From assembly GCA_002084805.1 (NCBI GenBank), contig NBMC01000002.1, forward strand, positions 1-64,000: a DNA stretch of 64,000 bases. The letters run 5' to 3'. Source of the DNA: Spirochaetaceae bacterium 4572_59 (GTDB lineage: Bacteria; Spirochaetota; Spirochaetia; DSM-2461). A program made the position numbers and the translations under genes. Below the pieces are notes generated by a model. The model was not told where the DNA came from and did not search any database. It saw only the letters and a list, made by a program, of their open reading frames with translations. Of this stretch, positions 17,019 through 25,486 are shown in pieces (position 1 is the stretch's first letter; each line of letters begins with the position of its first letter).

Positions 17019-18158
17019 TTACTCTTCATCAGAGCCGAAAAGAGGGAGTTCCTCCTCAATAACTTCAAGAGTTTCCAGATCAGAGTCTTCAGAACGAACA
17101 GCTTCTTCTGCCAGCACAGGCTCCGGACCGGAAGGAAGAACCGATTTTTTATCATCTCTAAAAATATTATATACAAAAGAAAGAATCATATATTTGGATT
17201 CTTCATCCGGTTCAACAGCCTGAATGTGCAGACAGGAGATATTTTTTTCTGAGTCATAATCAATGGTTCTGACCATTCCCCTCAGGATCGTAGTTTTTCC
17301 ATAGAGTTCAAATTGCAGTTTCAGACTCATATTCTTTTCACCACGACCTCCGATCAACAGAGAAGCACCATCCTCGGACAAATCCTGAAGAATACAGCGT
17401 AATCCGGGTTTGGATTCGGGAATAATGGTTGCGGTATGGACACTTCTTACAGGATAAAGCTGTGCCGGGATTTCACATGCTGTGCGCACGGACCTTCTCT
17501 TCTGGCTGCGCAGGACCACATTTGAATGAGTCATTCTGAGAGTCTTGAAATTTCTATCAGGATAGCCGTCCATGATACGACCCTGGAAAAAATAGCCCGC
17601 ATCCTCTTTCTTCCAGAAATAGACATTCAGGATTCTGTCTCTCCAGCTGAATCCTACGGGAAGAGGAGGCCCCTTGGGATAGGTAAGTAATAGATAGTGC
17701 CTGCTGTTCTCAATAACAGAACATTCGTAGACACCGACCATATCCACTTTCAGCTTTAACAGCTGATTAAGGGGAATCTCCCCGGTAGTCTCAAGGCCCC
17801 TGTTATACCGTGGTTTCTGAAACTCAATTTTTTTCCGGTAGCTGTAAATTTTTTTCAGGAGGTAATCAAGGTATTTTTTCTCTTCCGGATCTTTTTCAGC
17901 ATCTTTCTTTTTATGAATGCCCGCAATGGATTTATCAAGAACATCCAGAGACCAGAAAAGAGATGACGGTTTTTGATGCCGATTAATAACGGCAGCCTTC
18001 TTGAGCAGACCTATCTCTTTAAAACTGAAACCGGCATCTTTTCCTACAGAATAAAACTCAATCCAATTAATATTCTTAAAGCCATTTCTCAGGCTGAAGA
18101 GGAGAGGTATAGCTGAAACAACTATTAATAGTGTTATGAGAAGATGTAAAACACTCAT
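17019..18158 (-). CDS. membrane-anchored PilZ-domain protein
   Basis: One N-terminal membrane helix is followed by a helical linker, a YcgR-like N-terminal barrel (residues ~120-210) and a PilZ domain (~215-330). The PilZ domain has both c-di-GMP contact motifs, RRSVR (RxxxR) and DLSEDGA (D/NxSxxG). An acidic tail follows. PilZ proteins sense c-di-GMP, often to tune motility or surface behaviour. The protein is likely tethered to the inner membrane, which is less usual for YcgR-type proteins. It stands alone, upstream of a divergent operon. Confidence 0.82.
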   Translation of the reverse strand: MSVLHLLITLLIVVSAIPLLFSLRNGFKNINWIEFYSVGKDAGFSFKEIGLLKKAAVINRHQKPSSLFWSLDVLDKSIAGIHKKKDAEKDPEEKKYLDYLLKKIYSYRKKIEFQKPRYNRGLETTGEIPLNQLLKLKVDMVGVYECSVIENSRHYLLLTYPKGPPLPVGFSWRDRILNVYFWKKEDAGYFFQGRIMDGYPDRNFKTLRMTHSNVVLRSQKRRSVRTACEIPAQLYPVRSVHTATIIPESKPGLRCILQDLSEDGASLLIGGRGEKNMSLKLQFELYGKTTILRGMVRTIDYDSEKNISCLHIQAVEPDEESKYMILSFVYNIFRDDKKSVLPSGPEPVLAEEAVRSEDSDLETLEVIEEELPLFGSDEE

Positions 18159-18203
18159 ATGTACTTAAACCTTCGGCAAATAATATTCAATTTATCACAG
18201 TCT

Positions 18204-18231
18204 TTGATTTTTTCTTGACTAAGGGTATGAT
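18204..18231 (+). promoter_or_regulatory. promoter of CPBP/thioredoxin/SfsA operon
   Basis: TTGATT (18204-18209), a 16-bp spacer and TATGAT (18226-18231) lie 36 bp before the TTG start at 18268. Confidence 0.5.
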
Positions 18232-18267
18232 AAAACGGATCGGACAACAAGAAAAAAAGGAAAGATT

Positions 18268-18978
18268 TTGAAAATTTTCAACCGGGAACTCAAAATTCCA
18301 CTTCAGGCAGAATTACCTCTGCTGTTTATGATTTTGTATCTGCCGGCATATTTAGGGCAGGGAAAAGGATTACCATTCGCTTATTTTGACCTTCCCGCTG
18401 TTCATTTTCAAATAATCATAATATCTATTCTCTACTCTCTTCTGATACTCTACTTAACCGACAATATTCCCCTGAATGAAGACAGTCCTCCTCCGGGTCC
18501 GGGCTTAGACAAAAGCTACGCTCTGCCCTCTTTCAGAGAATTTGCCCTAACCCTGAGTGCTTTGACAATAATCTATCTCAGCATAAACGTAGCTGTTCCT
18601 GTCATATCTAAACTGAATGGAAATGAACTTTCCGGAAATCCCATAGTGCTGACCAAAAAGATAATGCTCCTTCCCTGCTTAATTAGCTGCCTATTCAGCG
18701 CCATGCAGGAAGAGCTGTTTTTCAGGGGCTACGGCTTTTACAGATTGAAAGAGTCAGGCTTTGCCCCGCAGACAGCCATGATTCTCATAAGCCTGTTCTT
18801 TGCGGCCGGTCATTTTTACGAAGGGTTTCATGCTTTCGTTTATGCTCTGCTGGCCGGACTCTTTCTGACCTGGAGAATTCAGAAAGGTGCATCACTGTTT
18901 TCCCTGATTCCAGCCCATGCCCTTTTAAATTTTACAATAATACTGTTAAACTTTCTTAGTGAGGGGAAAGAACTATGA
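18268..18978 (+). CDS. CPBP-family intramembrane metalloprotease
   Basis: This polytopic protein has the CPBP/Abi glutamic-type protease motifs in order: EELFFRGYGF (EExxxR), GHFYEGFHAF (FxxxH-type) and IPAHALLNF. Members cleave or modify membrane-bound substrates such as prenylated or lipid-anchored proteins; the substrate here is unknown. The start is TTG, supported by AAGGA 6 nt upstream. The stop overlaps the next gene by ATGA. It is placed with a thioredoxin-like and an SfsA-fusion gene. Confidence 0.82.
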   Translation: MKIFNRELKIPLQAELPLLFMILYLPAYLGQGKGLPFAYFDLPAVHFQIIIISILYSLLILYLTDNIPLNEDSPPPGPGLDKSYALPSFREFALTLSALTIIYLSINVAVPVISKLNGNELSGNPIVLTKKIMLLPCLISCLFSAMQEELFFRGYGFYRLKESGFAPQTAMILISLFFAAGHFYEGFHAFVYALLAGLFLTWRIQKGASLFSLIPAHALLNFTIILLNFLSEGKEL

Positions 18979-19505
18979 ACCGTTCCAAATTTCTGATCTT
19001 GATACTTTTATTACTGTTTACAGGGCTTTGGTCTGAAGCAGATACAAGCAGATTGAAATCTCTGGGCTTTTCTGTCCCTGAGATAAGGACTGAAGCCCTA
19101 CCCTTTCATGTCATCAAGAATCAGCAGATAGAGAAAACCCTTATACCCGAACCGGGTAATGTGATTCTGATTAATTTCTGGGCAAGCTGGTGTCCTCCCT
19201 GCGGGGGGGAAATGCCCTCCCTCCAGCGTCTGTATGAAAAACTTAAGGATTCCGGATTCCAATTGGCAACCGTGAATATGAACGAAGAGATCCCAACTGT
19301 GCAGGATTATCTACGGTCGGAATCTCTGGATATCCCCGTCTATTACTTTCCAGATAAGGGTGTACTGAAAGTTTATACACTGAGGGGGATTCCCGCCTCC
19401 TATCTGATTGATAAAAAAGGAAGAGTCGCCGCAGCTTATACGGGAAGCTTCCAATGGGATAACCCTGAACTTGTCAGGACAATCGAAGAACTTCTGAATG
19501 AGTAG
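18975..19505 (+). CDS. TlpA/ResA-like thioredoxin
   Basis: A signal peptide or anchor (RSKFLILILLLLFTGLWSEA) precedes a thioredoxin-fold domain with active site WASWCPPCGGEMP and cis-proline region GIPASYLID. ResA/TlpA proteins reduce extracytoplasmic disulfides, commonly in cytochrome c maturation; no cytochrome genes are seen here. It overlaps the CPBP gene by ATGA and the SfsA fusion by 8 bp. Confidence 0.83.
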   Translation: MNRSKFLILILLLLFTGLWSEADTSRLKSLGFSVPEIRTEALPFHVIKNQQIEKTLIPEPGNVILINFWASWCPPCGGEMPSLQRLYEKLKDSGFQLATVNMNEEIPTVQDYLRSESLDIPVYYFPDKGVLKVYTLRGIPASYLIDKKGRVAAAYTGSFQWDNPELVRTIEELLNE

Positions 19506-20643
19506 CAACAATAAAATGAGAATATTTACTCCCCATGCAACAGGAACTTTTATTGAACGGCCCAACCGCTTCATCGTCCATGTACAACTTCCCGGGGAAA
19601 TTGCCAGGGCCCACTGTCCTAATCCCGGTCGACTCATAGAATTGATGAACCCCGGCAGGGTGATGATTCTTGAAAAAGCAAAAGATCCCGACAGAAAGAC
19701 TGCCTGGACACTGGTCGCTGCAAACTATAAGGGTGAAACAGTACTCCTGTACTCCGCCCGGGCCAATGCTGTGGCAGGAGAATTAATTATCCCACGACTC
19801 TTTCCGGATGCCGAAAATATCAAGGCCGAGTACAAATGGAAGAGTTCCCGCTTTGACTGGCATTTTTTTGTGGGAGACAGAGAGATATTTCTGGAAGTAA
19901 AAGCCTGTACTCTTATAGAAGAGGAGACGGCCATGTTTCCCGATGCCCCTTCTATAAGAGCGTCCCGACATCTGAAAGAGCTGGCGGAGATAACAGAGGC
20001 TCCGGATAACAGAGAGGGTCACGCGCTGTTTGTCATTATGAATCCCGGAACCCGGCGTTTTATCCCTAACCTGCATACGGACCCCGATTTTGCCGTATGT
20101 GTCGCAGATGTGGCGGATAAGGTGACCCTGCACGGCGTAAGCTGCAGTTGTGATCCTTTGGGCGAGCTGTCTCTTGTATCAACGGATATACCGATTTTAA
20201 CGGATCTTCACAAAGCGGCCGTAGCGGGCAGTGGTATATATATGCTTCTCATCACAATTAAAAATAAGGACATCCCCATAGGCAGTCTGGGAGAGATCCA
20301 TTTTAAAAAAGGATATTATATATATGCCGGCTCGGCAGCAAAGAATCTAAAATCCCGGGTAGCCAGGCATCTCAGGAAGAGGAAGAAGTTCCACTGGCAT
20401 GTGGACTATCTCCTTGCGGAGTCTGAAAAGGTTCAGGCTTTCCCTGTCTACACAGAAAAAGATCTGGAATGCTCTATGGCCTCAGATCTATCAGATATTG
20501 CAGATGGAAGGATTGAAAAGTTCGGATGCAGCGATTGCAGCTGCCCCTCTCATCTCTTCTACTTCAGAGAAAACCCTCTTCATAACAGAGAGTTTCTTGA
20601 TCTCCTGTTTCACTACAGACACAGTCTGGCGTTTTCTGATTAA
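19498..20643 (+). CDS. sfsA: SfsA-GIY-YIG (DUF123) fusion nuclease
   Basis: Residues ~7-235 are SfsA: GTFIERPNRFIVHV, HCPNPGRL, the nuclease-like core LEVKACTL and FPDAPSIRASRHLKEL. SfsA is a (p)ppGpp-linked sugar-fermentation factor with a PD-(D/E)xK-like fold. Residues ~245-370 are a DUF123/GIY-YIG-like domain (GSGIYMLLI, KKGYYIYAGSA, RVARHLRKRKKFHWHVDYLL, CSDCSCPSHLFYF) resembling archaeal stand-alone nuclease-like proteins. One protein therefore carries two putative nuclease domains. The fusion is direct, with no frameshift visible. The start overlaps the thioredoxin stop. Confidence 0.85.
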   Translation: MSSNNKMRIFTPHATGTFIERPNRFIVHVQLPGEIARAHCPNPGRLIELMNPGRVMILEKAKDPDRKTAWTLVAANYKGETVLLYSARANAVAGELIIPRLFPDAENIKAEYKWKSSRFDWHFFVGDREIFLEVKACTLIEEETAMFPDAPSIRASRHLKELAEITEAPDNREGHALFVIMNPGTRRFIPNLHTDPDFAVCVADVADKVTLHGVSCSCDPLGELSLVSTDIPILTDLHKAAVAGSGIYMLLITIKNKDIPIGSLGEIHFKKGYYIYAGSAAKNLKSRVARHLRKRKKFHWHVDYLLAESEKVQAFPVYTEKDLECSMASDLSDIADGRIEKFGCSDCSCPSHLFYFRENPLHNREFLDLLFHYRHSLAFSD

Positions 20644-20660
20644 TTTGCGTCCAAGGGATT

Positions 20661-21434
20661 TTAGTTCAGCTTTACAGCCAGCCGGCCTGTATAATCGCTC
20701 CTCTGCATCAGAGGGCCTCTTGTGTCAACAGAAAAATACTCATCTACCGCCTGGCGGGATCCACTGAAGTGACCATAATCATCGATGATCAGAACCCCTT
20801 TCTGTACCAGAAGAGGATACAGGATTTCAAGTTCCACTCTGGTAGACTCATACCAGTCCGTATCAAGTCGTAGCAGCGCAATGGATTCAGGTTTTTGTAT
20901 TTTAAGAGTTTCACAGACATCTCCTTCAATAAGCTTGAAATTATTTTCAGGATAAGATGTGGTCAGTAGGTTTTTCAGGACATTTTCCGGACTGACAGCC
21001 CACCAGCCTTTATGCCAGCGTTCGGAAACGGCCTGTCCGGAAGAAGCGATAGTATCCTCGGGACCCGGTTCGGTCATTCCGCTGAAAGTATCGTAGAGCC
21101 AGAGGACTCTGTCCCGGCAGCCTGCCTGAAGCAGGGTCAGAGCCATAAGGATACAGGTCCCGCCTTTCCAAACGCCACATTCTACAAAATCCCCCGGAAG
21201 ATCATGCTTTAGAATATGATGTATACCCTGATAAACCGCATAGCCCCGCTCCATGGATATCATAGTATAGGGTGAGGCCTGCTTCCAGAGCTCAGTAAAA
21301 TCGGATTCCAGATCGATCCGGTAAGTGGAAGGGTGGTCGACCCCCCAACCCTTATCCGTTAAATAGCCTGCCAAATCCTTCTCACCGAGATCATTCTCTT
21401 TCAGAAAAGCTGCAATATGATCGATCTGTTCCAT
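20661..21434 (-). CDS. TylF/MycF-family O-methyltransferase
   Basis: SAM-dependent methyltransferase of the macrocin O-methyltransferase family. It shows DFVECGVWKGGTCILMA (SAM site), YDTFSGM, LLRLDTDWYESTRVELE and IIDDYGHF (metal-binding Asp pair). Such enzymes methylate sugar hydroxyls on antibiotics or surface glycans. AGGAG lies 8 nt before the ATG, and the gene starts 11 bp after the antiporter stop, so it is probably the third gene of that operon. Its substrate is unknown; a surface glycan is a reasonable guess. Confidence 0.83.
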   Translation of the reverse strand: MEQIDHIAAFLKENDLGEKDLAGYLTDKGWGVDHPSTYRIDLESDFTELWKQASPYTMISMERGYAVYQGIHHILKHDLPGDFVECGVWKGGTCILMALTLLQAGCRDRVLWLYDTFSGMTEPGPEDTIASSGQAVSERWHKGWWAVSPENVLKNLLTTSYPENNFKLIEGDVCETLKIQKPESIALLRLDTDWYESTRVELEILYPLLVQKGVLIIDDYGHFSGSRQAVDEYFSVDTRGPLMQRSDYTGRLAVKLN

Positions 21435-21445
21435 CTGTTGTACTC

Positions 21446-23107
21446 CTAACCCAGGGCCTCTGCTTTCTGACGTCGTTCCATAATTTTCAGAGAGAATAAC
21501 TTTTGAGCAATCCGTTTTTCCACAATACCCACAGTATGGTTATTCTTGTCCGTAACAGGAATATAATCAATATTATGCTTCTTCATCAACTGATAAACAT
21601 CTTCTGCCGCCATGTCTTCACTACAGCTACAGGGGACAGTGACCGAAATATCGTGAGCCAACAGAAGGCCGGATAACTCGGATGCCATAAAGGTATCCTT
21701 CAGATTATCAATGGTAATGACTCCGATGAGTGAGTCTTCCCGGGTTACAACAGGATAGATCAGATTGTCATATTTGCTAAAATGGGCCAGCACATCCGTA
21801 ATAGACTGATTCTCACGTATGGAAGGAACAGGATGCATCATATCGGAAGCTCTACTTTGCCGGAGTAGATCCTCTTCGGTAATATTCAGGCCTACTTCTC
21901 CGGCTTTCTGGACAGCATATTTAACCGCGGGTGGTCCCAGAATTTGCACAACAAAGGTAGAGGTGGTTACGACCATAACAATGATATTTCCCATGGGGCC
22001 CTGAAATGTCTCTCCTGCTACGATGGAAAGACCCACGGCGACACCCGCCTGACTGAGAAGGCAAAAGGGAAGATATTTTCGAACGCTTTCAGGAGCATGG
22101 GAGATCCTGGCCCCCAGAGTAGCACCCAGAAACTTACCGCTTGTACGACCGATCAAAAACAGCAGAGCCAGTACGGCCACCAGACCTGTCACATTCCATA
22201 TATTCAGTTTTGCACCAACCAGAACAAAAAAGAGAACATAGATGGGGGGAGCAAACTTTTCTACCAGCTTAAAAAGAACCTTACTCCGTTTAGGAGAAAA
22301 ATTGGACATAAAGAAACCCATAGACATGGCACAGAGGATCATATCCAGTTCAAGCATCTGAGTCAGACCGATAATAAGCAGAAGAGCCCCTATGGAAAAT
22401 ACCAGGATTTTATCTTCATCGATATAGCCGCGGATTAGCTTTGAAAGTCCCCAGCCCATAAAAGATCCAAGAAGAATAGCAACTCCCACTTCATAGACCA
22501 GGCTGAGAAGACTCATGCCTAGACTTATATCCGCGTTTCCTGTCAAAACACCTGCGATGCTGGTGGCTACCGCAAAAAGCAGAAGTGCCACACCATCATC
22601 CATGGCAACCAGTCCCAGAACAGTTGAGGTTAAGGGTCCCCTGGTTTTATTCTCCCAGAGGACATCTGTGGTTGCTGCCGGAGCAGTGGCTGATGAAACA
22701 GCCCCCAGAAGCAGTCCGAGAGATATGGCCAGGTTGAGATCTTTAAAGAAGAACCAGGCGGCAATAGATATAATAATTGACACAACCAGAAAGGCCATAA
22801 AGGCTTCCAGAAACAGGATCCAGGCAAACTGTTTTCCATATTTCTTCAAAACCTTAATTTTTAACTCTCCCCCAATCAGAAAACCGATAACGGCCAGGGC
22901 AAAAGAACTGAAATATTTCAATTCTCCCACAATATTCACGTCAATCAGACGCAGGCCGGACTGTCCGATAAGGATACCTATGGCAATATACCCGACAACC
23001 TGTGGAATTTTCAGAAACTGAAATAACCGTCCTCCCAGAGTACCCAGAGAAAGAACAAGCCCCAGTAGAAGAATAATATTAAAATGTCCCGTTAGGATAT
23101 CAGTCAT
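21446..23107 (-). CDS. CPA2 cation:proton antiporter with CBS pair
   Basis: About twelve membrane helices of the KefB/Na+-H+ exchanger (CPA2) type occupy the first ~400 residues, with GYIAIGILIGQSGL and the ion-site region ATAPAATTDVLWE. The C-terminus carries two CBS motifs (SITDVLAHFSKYDNLIYPVVTREDSLIGVIT and YQLMKKHNIDYIPVTDKNNHTVGIV) instead of the usual TrkA-N domain, so adenine nucleotides may gate it. The ATG at 23107 has AGGGAGTG upstream; the track start at 23185 lies inside the EIIA gene. It overlaps the EIIA end by 8 bp. Confidence 0.85.
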   Translation of the reverse strand: MTDILTGHFNIILLLGLVLSLGTLGGRLFQFLKIPQVVGYIAIGILIGQSGLRLIDVNIVGELKYFSSFALAVIGFLIGGELKIKVLKKYGKQFAWILFLEAFMAFLVVSIIISIAAWFFFKDLNLAISLGLLLGAVSSATAPAATTDVLWENKTRGPLTSTVLGLVAMDDGVALLLFAVATSIAGVLTGNADISLGMSLLSLVYEVGVAILLGSFMGWGLSKLIRGYIDEDKILVFSIGALLLIIGLTQMLELDMILCAMSMGFFMSNFSPKRSKVLFKLVEKFAPPIYVLFFVLVGAKLNIWNVTGLVAVLALLFLIGRTSGKFLGATLGARISHAPESVRKYLPFCLLSQAGVAVGLSIVAGETFQGPMGNIIVMVVTTSTFVVQILGPPAVKYAVQKAGEVGLNITEEDLLRQSRASDMMHPVPSIRENQSITDVLAHFSKYDNLIYPVVTREDSLIGVITIDNLKDTFMASELSGLLLAHDISVTVPCSCSEDMAAEDVYQLMKKHNIDYIPVTDKNNHTVGIVEKRIAQKLFSLKIMERRQKAEALG

Positions 23108-23561
23108 CTGATGCACTCCCTGTAAGGAGATTATAAATTTCCTCACTGTCTGAGGCATGAATAAGTTTTTCTCTATCCCCGGCATCTTTCATTCTTCCAA
23201 TTACCTGGGATAATAGACGGATATGTTCCTTATGCTGATTTTCACCCACCATAATCATAACAATTATCTTTATATCTTCATTATCGATGCTATCATAATC
23301 AACAACACCCTTCTCTTTGATTCCGATGGCAATAAGAGGTTTTTCAACACCTTTAAAGCGAACATGAGGAATTCCGATACCCATACCGACTCCGGTACTC
23401 ATCAGCTGTTCCCTGTAAAAAATCTCTTTTTTAAGATTCTCCAGATCCTCTATAAATCCTTTTTGATGAATACATTCCATCATTTCAATAAGGACTTCTG
23501 TTTTCTTATTCTCATTTAATCGAAAACAACACTCTTTCTTAACTACTTCTGATAAATTCAT
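23100..23561 (-). CDS. PTS EIIA (PtsN-like) regulator
   Basis: A 153-residue stand-alone EIIA domain of the fructose/nitrogen type, with the phosphorylatable His66 in MGIGIPHVRF. EIIA-Ntr proteins relay PTS phosphorylation state to targets, notably potassium transport in enterobacteria. The start at 23561 (MNLSEVVKKE) has AAGAGG 6 nt upstream. It is the first gene of a trio with the antiporter and TylF-like gene, so it most likely controls the antiporter by phosphorylation-dependent binding; this is inference from position and analogy. Confidence 0.83.
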   Translation of the reverse strand: MNLSEVVKKECCFRLNENKKTEVLIEMMECIHQKGFIEDLENLKKEIFYREQLMSTGVGMGIGIPHVRFKGVEKPLIAIGIKEKGVVDYDSIDNEDIKIIVMIMVGENQHKEHIRLLSQVIGRMKDAGDREKLIHASDSEEIYNLLTGSASDD

Positions 23562-23659
23562 GAAAAACCTCTTAATGCCTTTTTTAATAGCCGTTAACCG
23601 ATTATGTCCACTACTGTCCGTTATTATCCATAGCAAACAGAGGGTTTATCTTTCTTTTT

Positions 23660-23696
23660 TACAAAAAGAAGCCCTGTCGTAAAAACCGGACAGGGC
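23660..23696 (-). terminator. terminator of SPOR-protein gene
   Basis: An 8-bp stem GCCCTGTC / GACAGGGC with a 10-nt loop is followed on the minus strand by TTCTTTTTGT. It separates the SPOR-domain operon from the EIIA operon. Confidence 0.85.
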
Positions 23697-23718
23697 GAAT
23701 TATGAAATTATATAAAAA

Positions 23719-24840
23719 TCAGGGTTTATAGAGAAATAGATCTCCATAACCGGCAGACTTAAAACGATATGTGAGAACTCCTGTTTCATCGGAAGTTAAA
23801 GGCCCGATCAAAAGCTTGAATATGATTCCCCTGGAACTTTCATCTGTCCAGACAATCATAGGATAACGGGTTGCAATGCTTTCCATCTCAGCATAAACCA
23901 TTGCGGCTGTTGAGTAGGCTCCCAGCTGTATATAGGAGGAACCATTTTTCAACTCTGCCGCAATCTTATCTTCCAGAAGCTCACGATCAATATAAACCGG
24001 TATAATCTCCTCTTCTCCACGGACTTCTGCAACAGAAGGAGCTTCGGGAGGTCTGAAATCCGAAGGTGTCAAAAAATAGATGATATTATCTTCTGGGGTT
24101 TCCGTGGGAATAAGAGCCGATTCCGGAAATGTTTCACCAGGGAGAACTGCCACGCGAATGTCTGCATCCTCTGACGGAACTACTTCTTCTGAAACAGCTG
24201 AATCAGCACTCTCTTCTGACAGTATCAGAAGAGTATCAGGCTCCAGAGGTCCCGGAACTGGAACAGGACCATCCATAAAAGAAACGGCTTCGGGAGGAAT
24301 ATCTGCTTCAATAACATCTCCCTCGGGAGTATCTTCTACTGCAGCGACTTCAGCATCAGGAGCAGCAAAAGCGCCAGCCTCCTCTTCAGGAAGAGTCACG
24401 GCAGGATTGATATCGGGATCATTACTCTCAAAACGATTATCATAGACAGAAGGAGCGCTATCTGTAACAACCCGGACCTGAACAGGAAGAACCTGATCAG
24501 AAGGCATTCCCAGGAGTTCTCCGGCATTAGCGCTGACAAGAAGAAACACTCCCGGCCGGGGTGCTCTCTTTACTATGGTGATTTCAATGGTCCGTCCGTT
24601 TTGAGGATTTGTCACTTCCACCAGAGTATTCCGTGTAAAAGAGTTTGATGCTCCCGCCAGGGGTGTATCTTCGATAAAGTTCACAAACTCTGACGCATCA
24701 ACCGAGGCATTTCCGGACCATACAGGTTCTGAAAATATGGGCTTTAAGATCACCAGAAACAGGATAACAAACAGGAGTTTCATAAAAAGGACTCTGTGTC
24801 TTTCCGCGTAATGTATCATATATGATTTAAAATCAGTCAT
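23719..24840 (-). CDS. secreted DPBB-like and SPOR-domain envelope protein
   Basis: After an N-terminal hydrophobic segment (VLFMKLLFVILFLVILKPIFS) comes an RlpA/double-psi-barrel-like region: FTRNTLVEVTNPQNGRTIEITIVKRAPRPGVFLLVSANAGELLGM. A long acidic Pro/Glu linker follows, then a C-terminal SPOR domain (YIQLGAYSTAAMVYAEMESI...FKLLIGPLTSDE). SPOR domains bind denuded septal peptidoglycan, so this should be a periplasmic cell-wall protein. The ATG at 24840 has AGGAG upstream. The usual catalytic Asp of RlpA is not evident, so enzymatic activity is doubtful. Confidence 0.72.
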   Translation of the reverse strand: MTDFKSYMIHYAERHRVLFMKLLFVILFLVILKPIFSEPVWSGNASVDASEFVNFIEDTPLAGASNSFTRNTLVEVTNPQNGRTIEITIVKRAPRPGVFLLVSANAGELLGMPSDQVLPVQVRVVTDSAPSVYDNRFESNDPDINPAVTLPEEEAGAFAAPDAEVAAVEDTPEGDVIEADIPPEAVSFMDGPVPVPGPLEPDTLLILSEESADSAVSEEVVPSEDADIRVAVLPGETFPESALIPTETPEDNIIYFLTPSDFRPPEAPSVAEVRGEEEIIPVYIDRELLEDKIAAELKNGSSYIQLGAYSTAAMVYAEMESIATRYPMIVWTDESSRGIIFKLLIGPLTSDETGVLTYRFKSAGYGDLFLYKP

Positions 24841-24856
24841 AGGTTCTGCTCCTGAA

Positions 24857-25306
24857 TTAGTTCCAATCTTCCTGAATGAGCTGTTCACACAATCTGCTTC
24901 CCATTTGGCTATACATCTTATGCAGATCAGCTTCACTACCGAACTCACTCTGATTCACAAACAGAGGAGGGCTGTGACGGCCAGTTTCACAATCAATAAG
25001 AATCCCGGAAAGTCTGTTCACATGCATAGCCCAACTGATAACAATATCCGCACCAGTCTGCTTTCCCAATGCTCTCAGAGTCTCTACAGAATCCTCGCTT
25101 GACTGGCTGAAAATGATATATCCCTGATCAAAAAGGTACTCCATGATTGCAGAATCCACATCATCCGTATAGTCTATGGATTCAGTTTCCGTTATCAAAA
25201 CAGGTTCCGCATTGACTATCACAGTCTGAGCCACAATATCCGTCGTAAGGACAGCTCCGGCCAGTATTCCAATCAGAAAGATATCTCTGCATAAATACTT
25301 TCTCAT
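24857..25306 (-). CDS. small secreted protein of unknown function
   Basis: The start at 25306 (MRKYLCRD) has GGGAG 5 nt upstream. A signal peptide (FLIGILAGAVLTTDIVAQ) precedes ~125 residues of mixed alpha/beta sequence with TGADIVISWAMHVN. The family is not recognised; the central LRALGKQTGADIVISW recalls the nucleotide-free folds of TolB-N/LpoB-like lipoproteins, but this is weak. It lies 16 bp upstream of the SPOR-domain gene, probably in one operon, so an envelope role is likely. Confidence 0.55.
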   Translation of the reverse strand: MRKYLCRDIFLIGILAGAVLTTDIVAQTVIVNAEPVLITETESIDYTDDVDSAIMEYLFDQGYIIFSQSSEDSVETLRALGKQTGADIVISWAMHVNRLSGILIDCETGRHSPPLFVNQSEFGSEADLHKMYSQMGSRLCEQLIQEDWN

Positions 25307-25486
25307 ATTATCTCCCATTTTTCATTTTCCATTTATCCATGATTTCGGGTCGCCCCGGGTACAGGGGGTTTTTCTTATTATCGACGAATTTTTAAGAATG
25401 AAAAGAGTTTTATACAAGATTATTCCACTGAGTAAATTTACAGATCATCTATTAACTATTAGGTCGGGCTGTGTTATTCTGACTTG

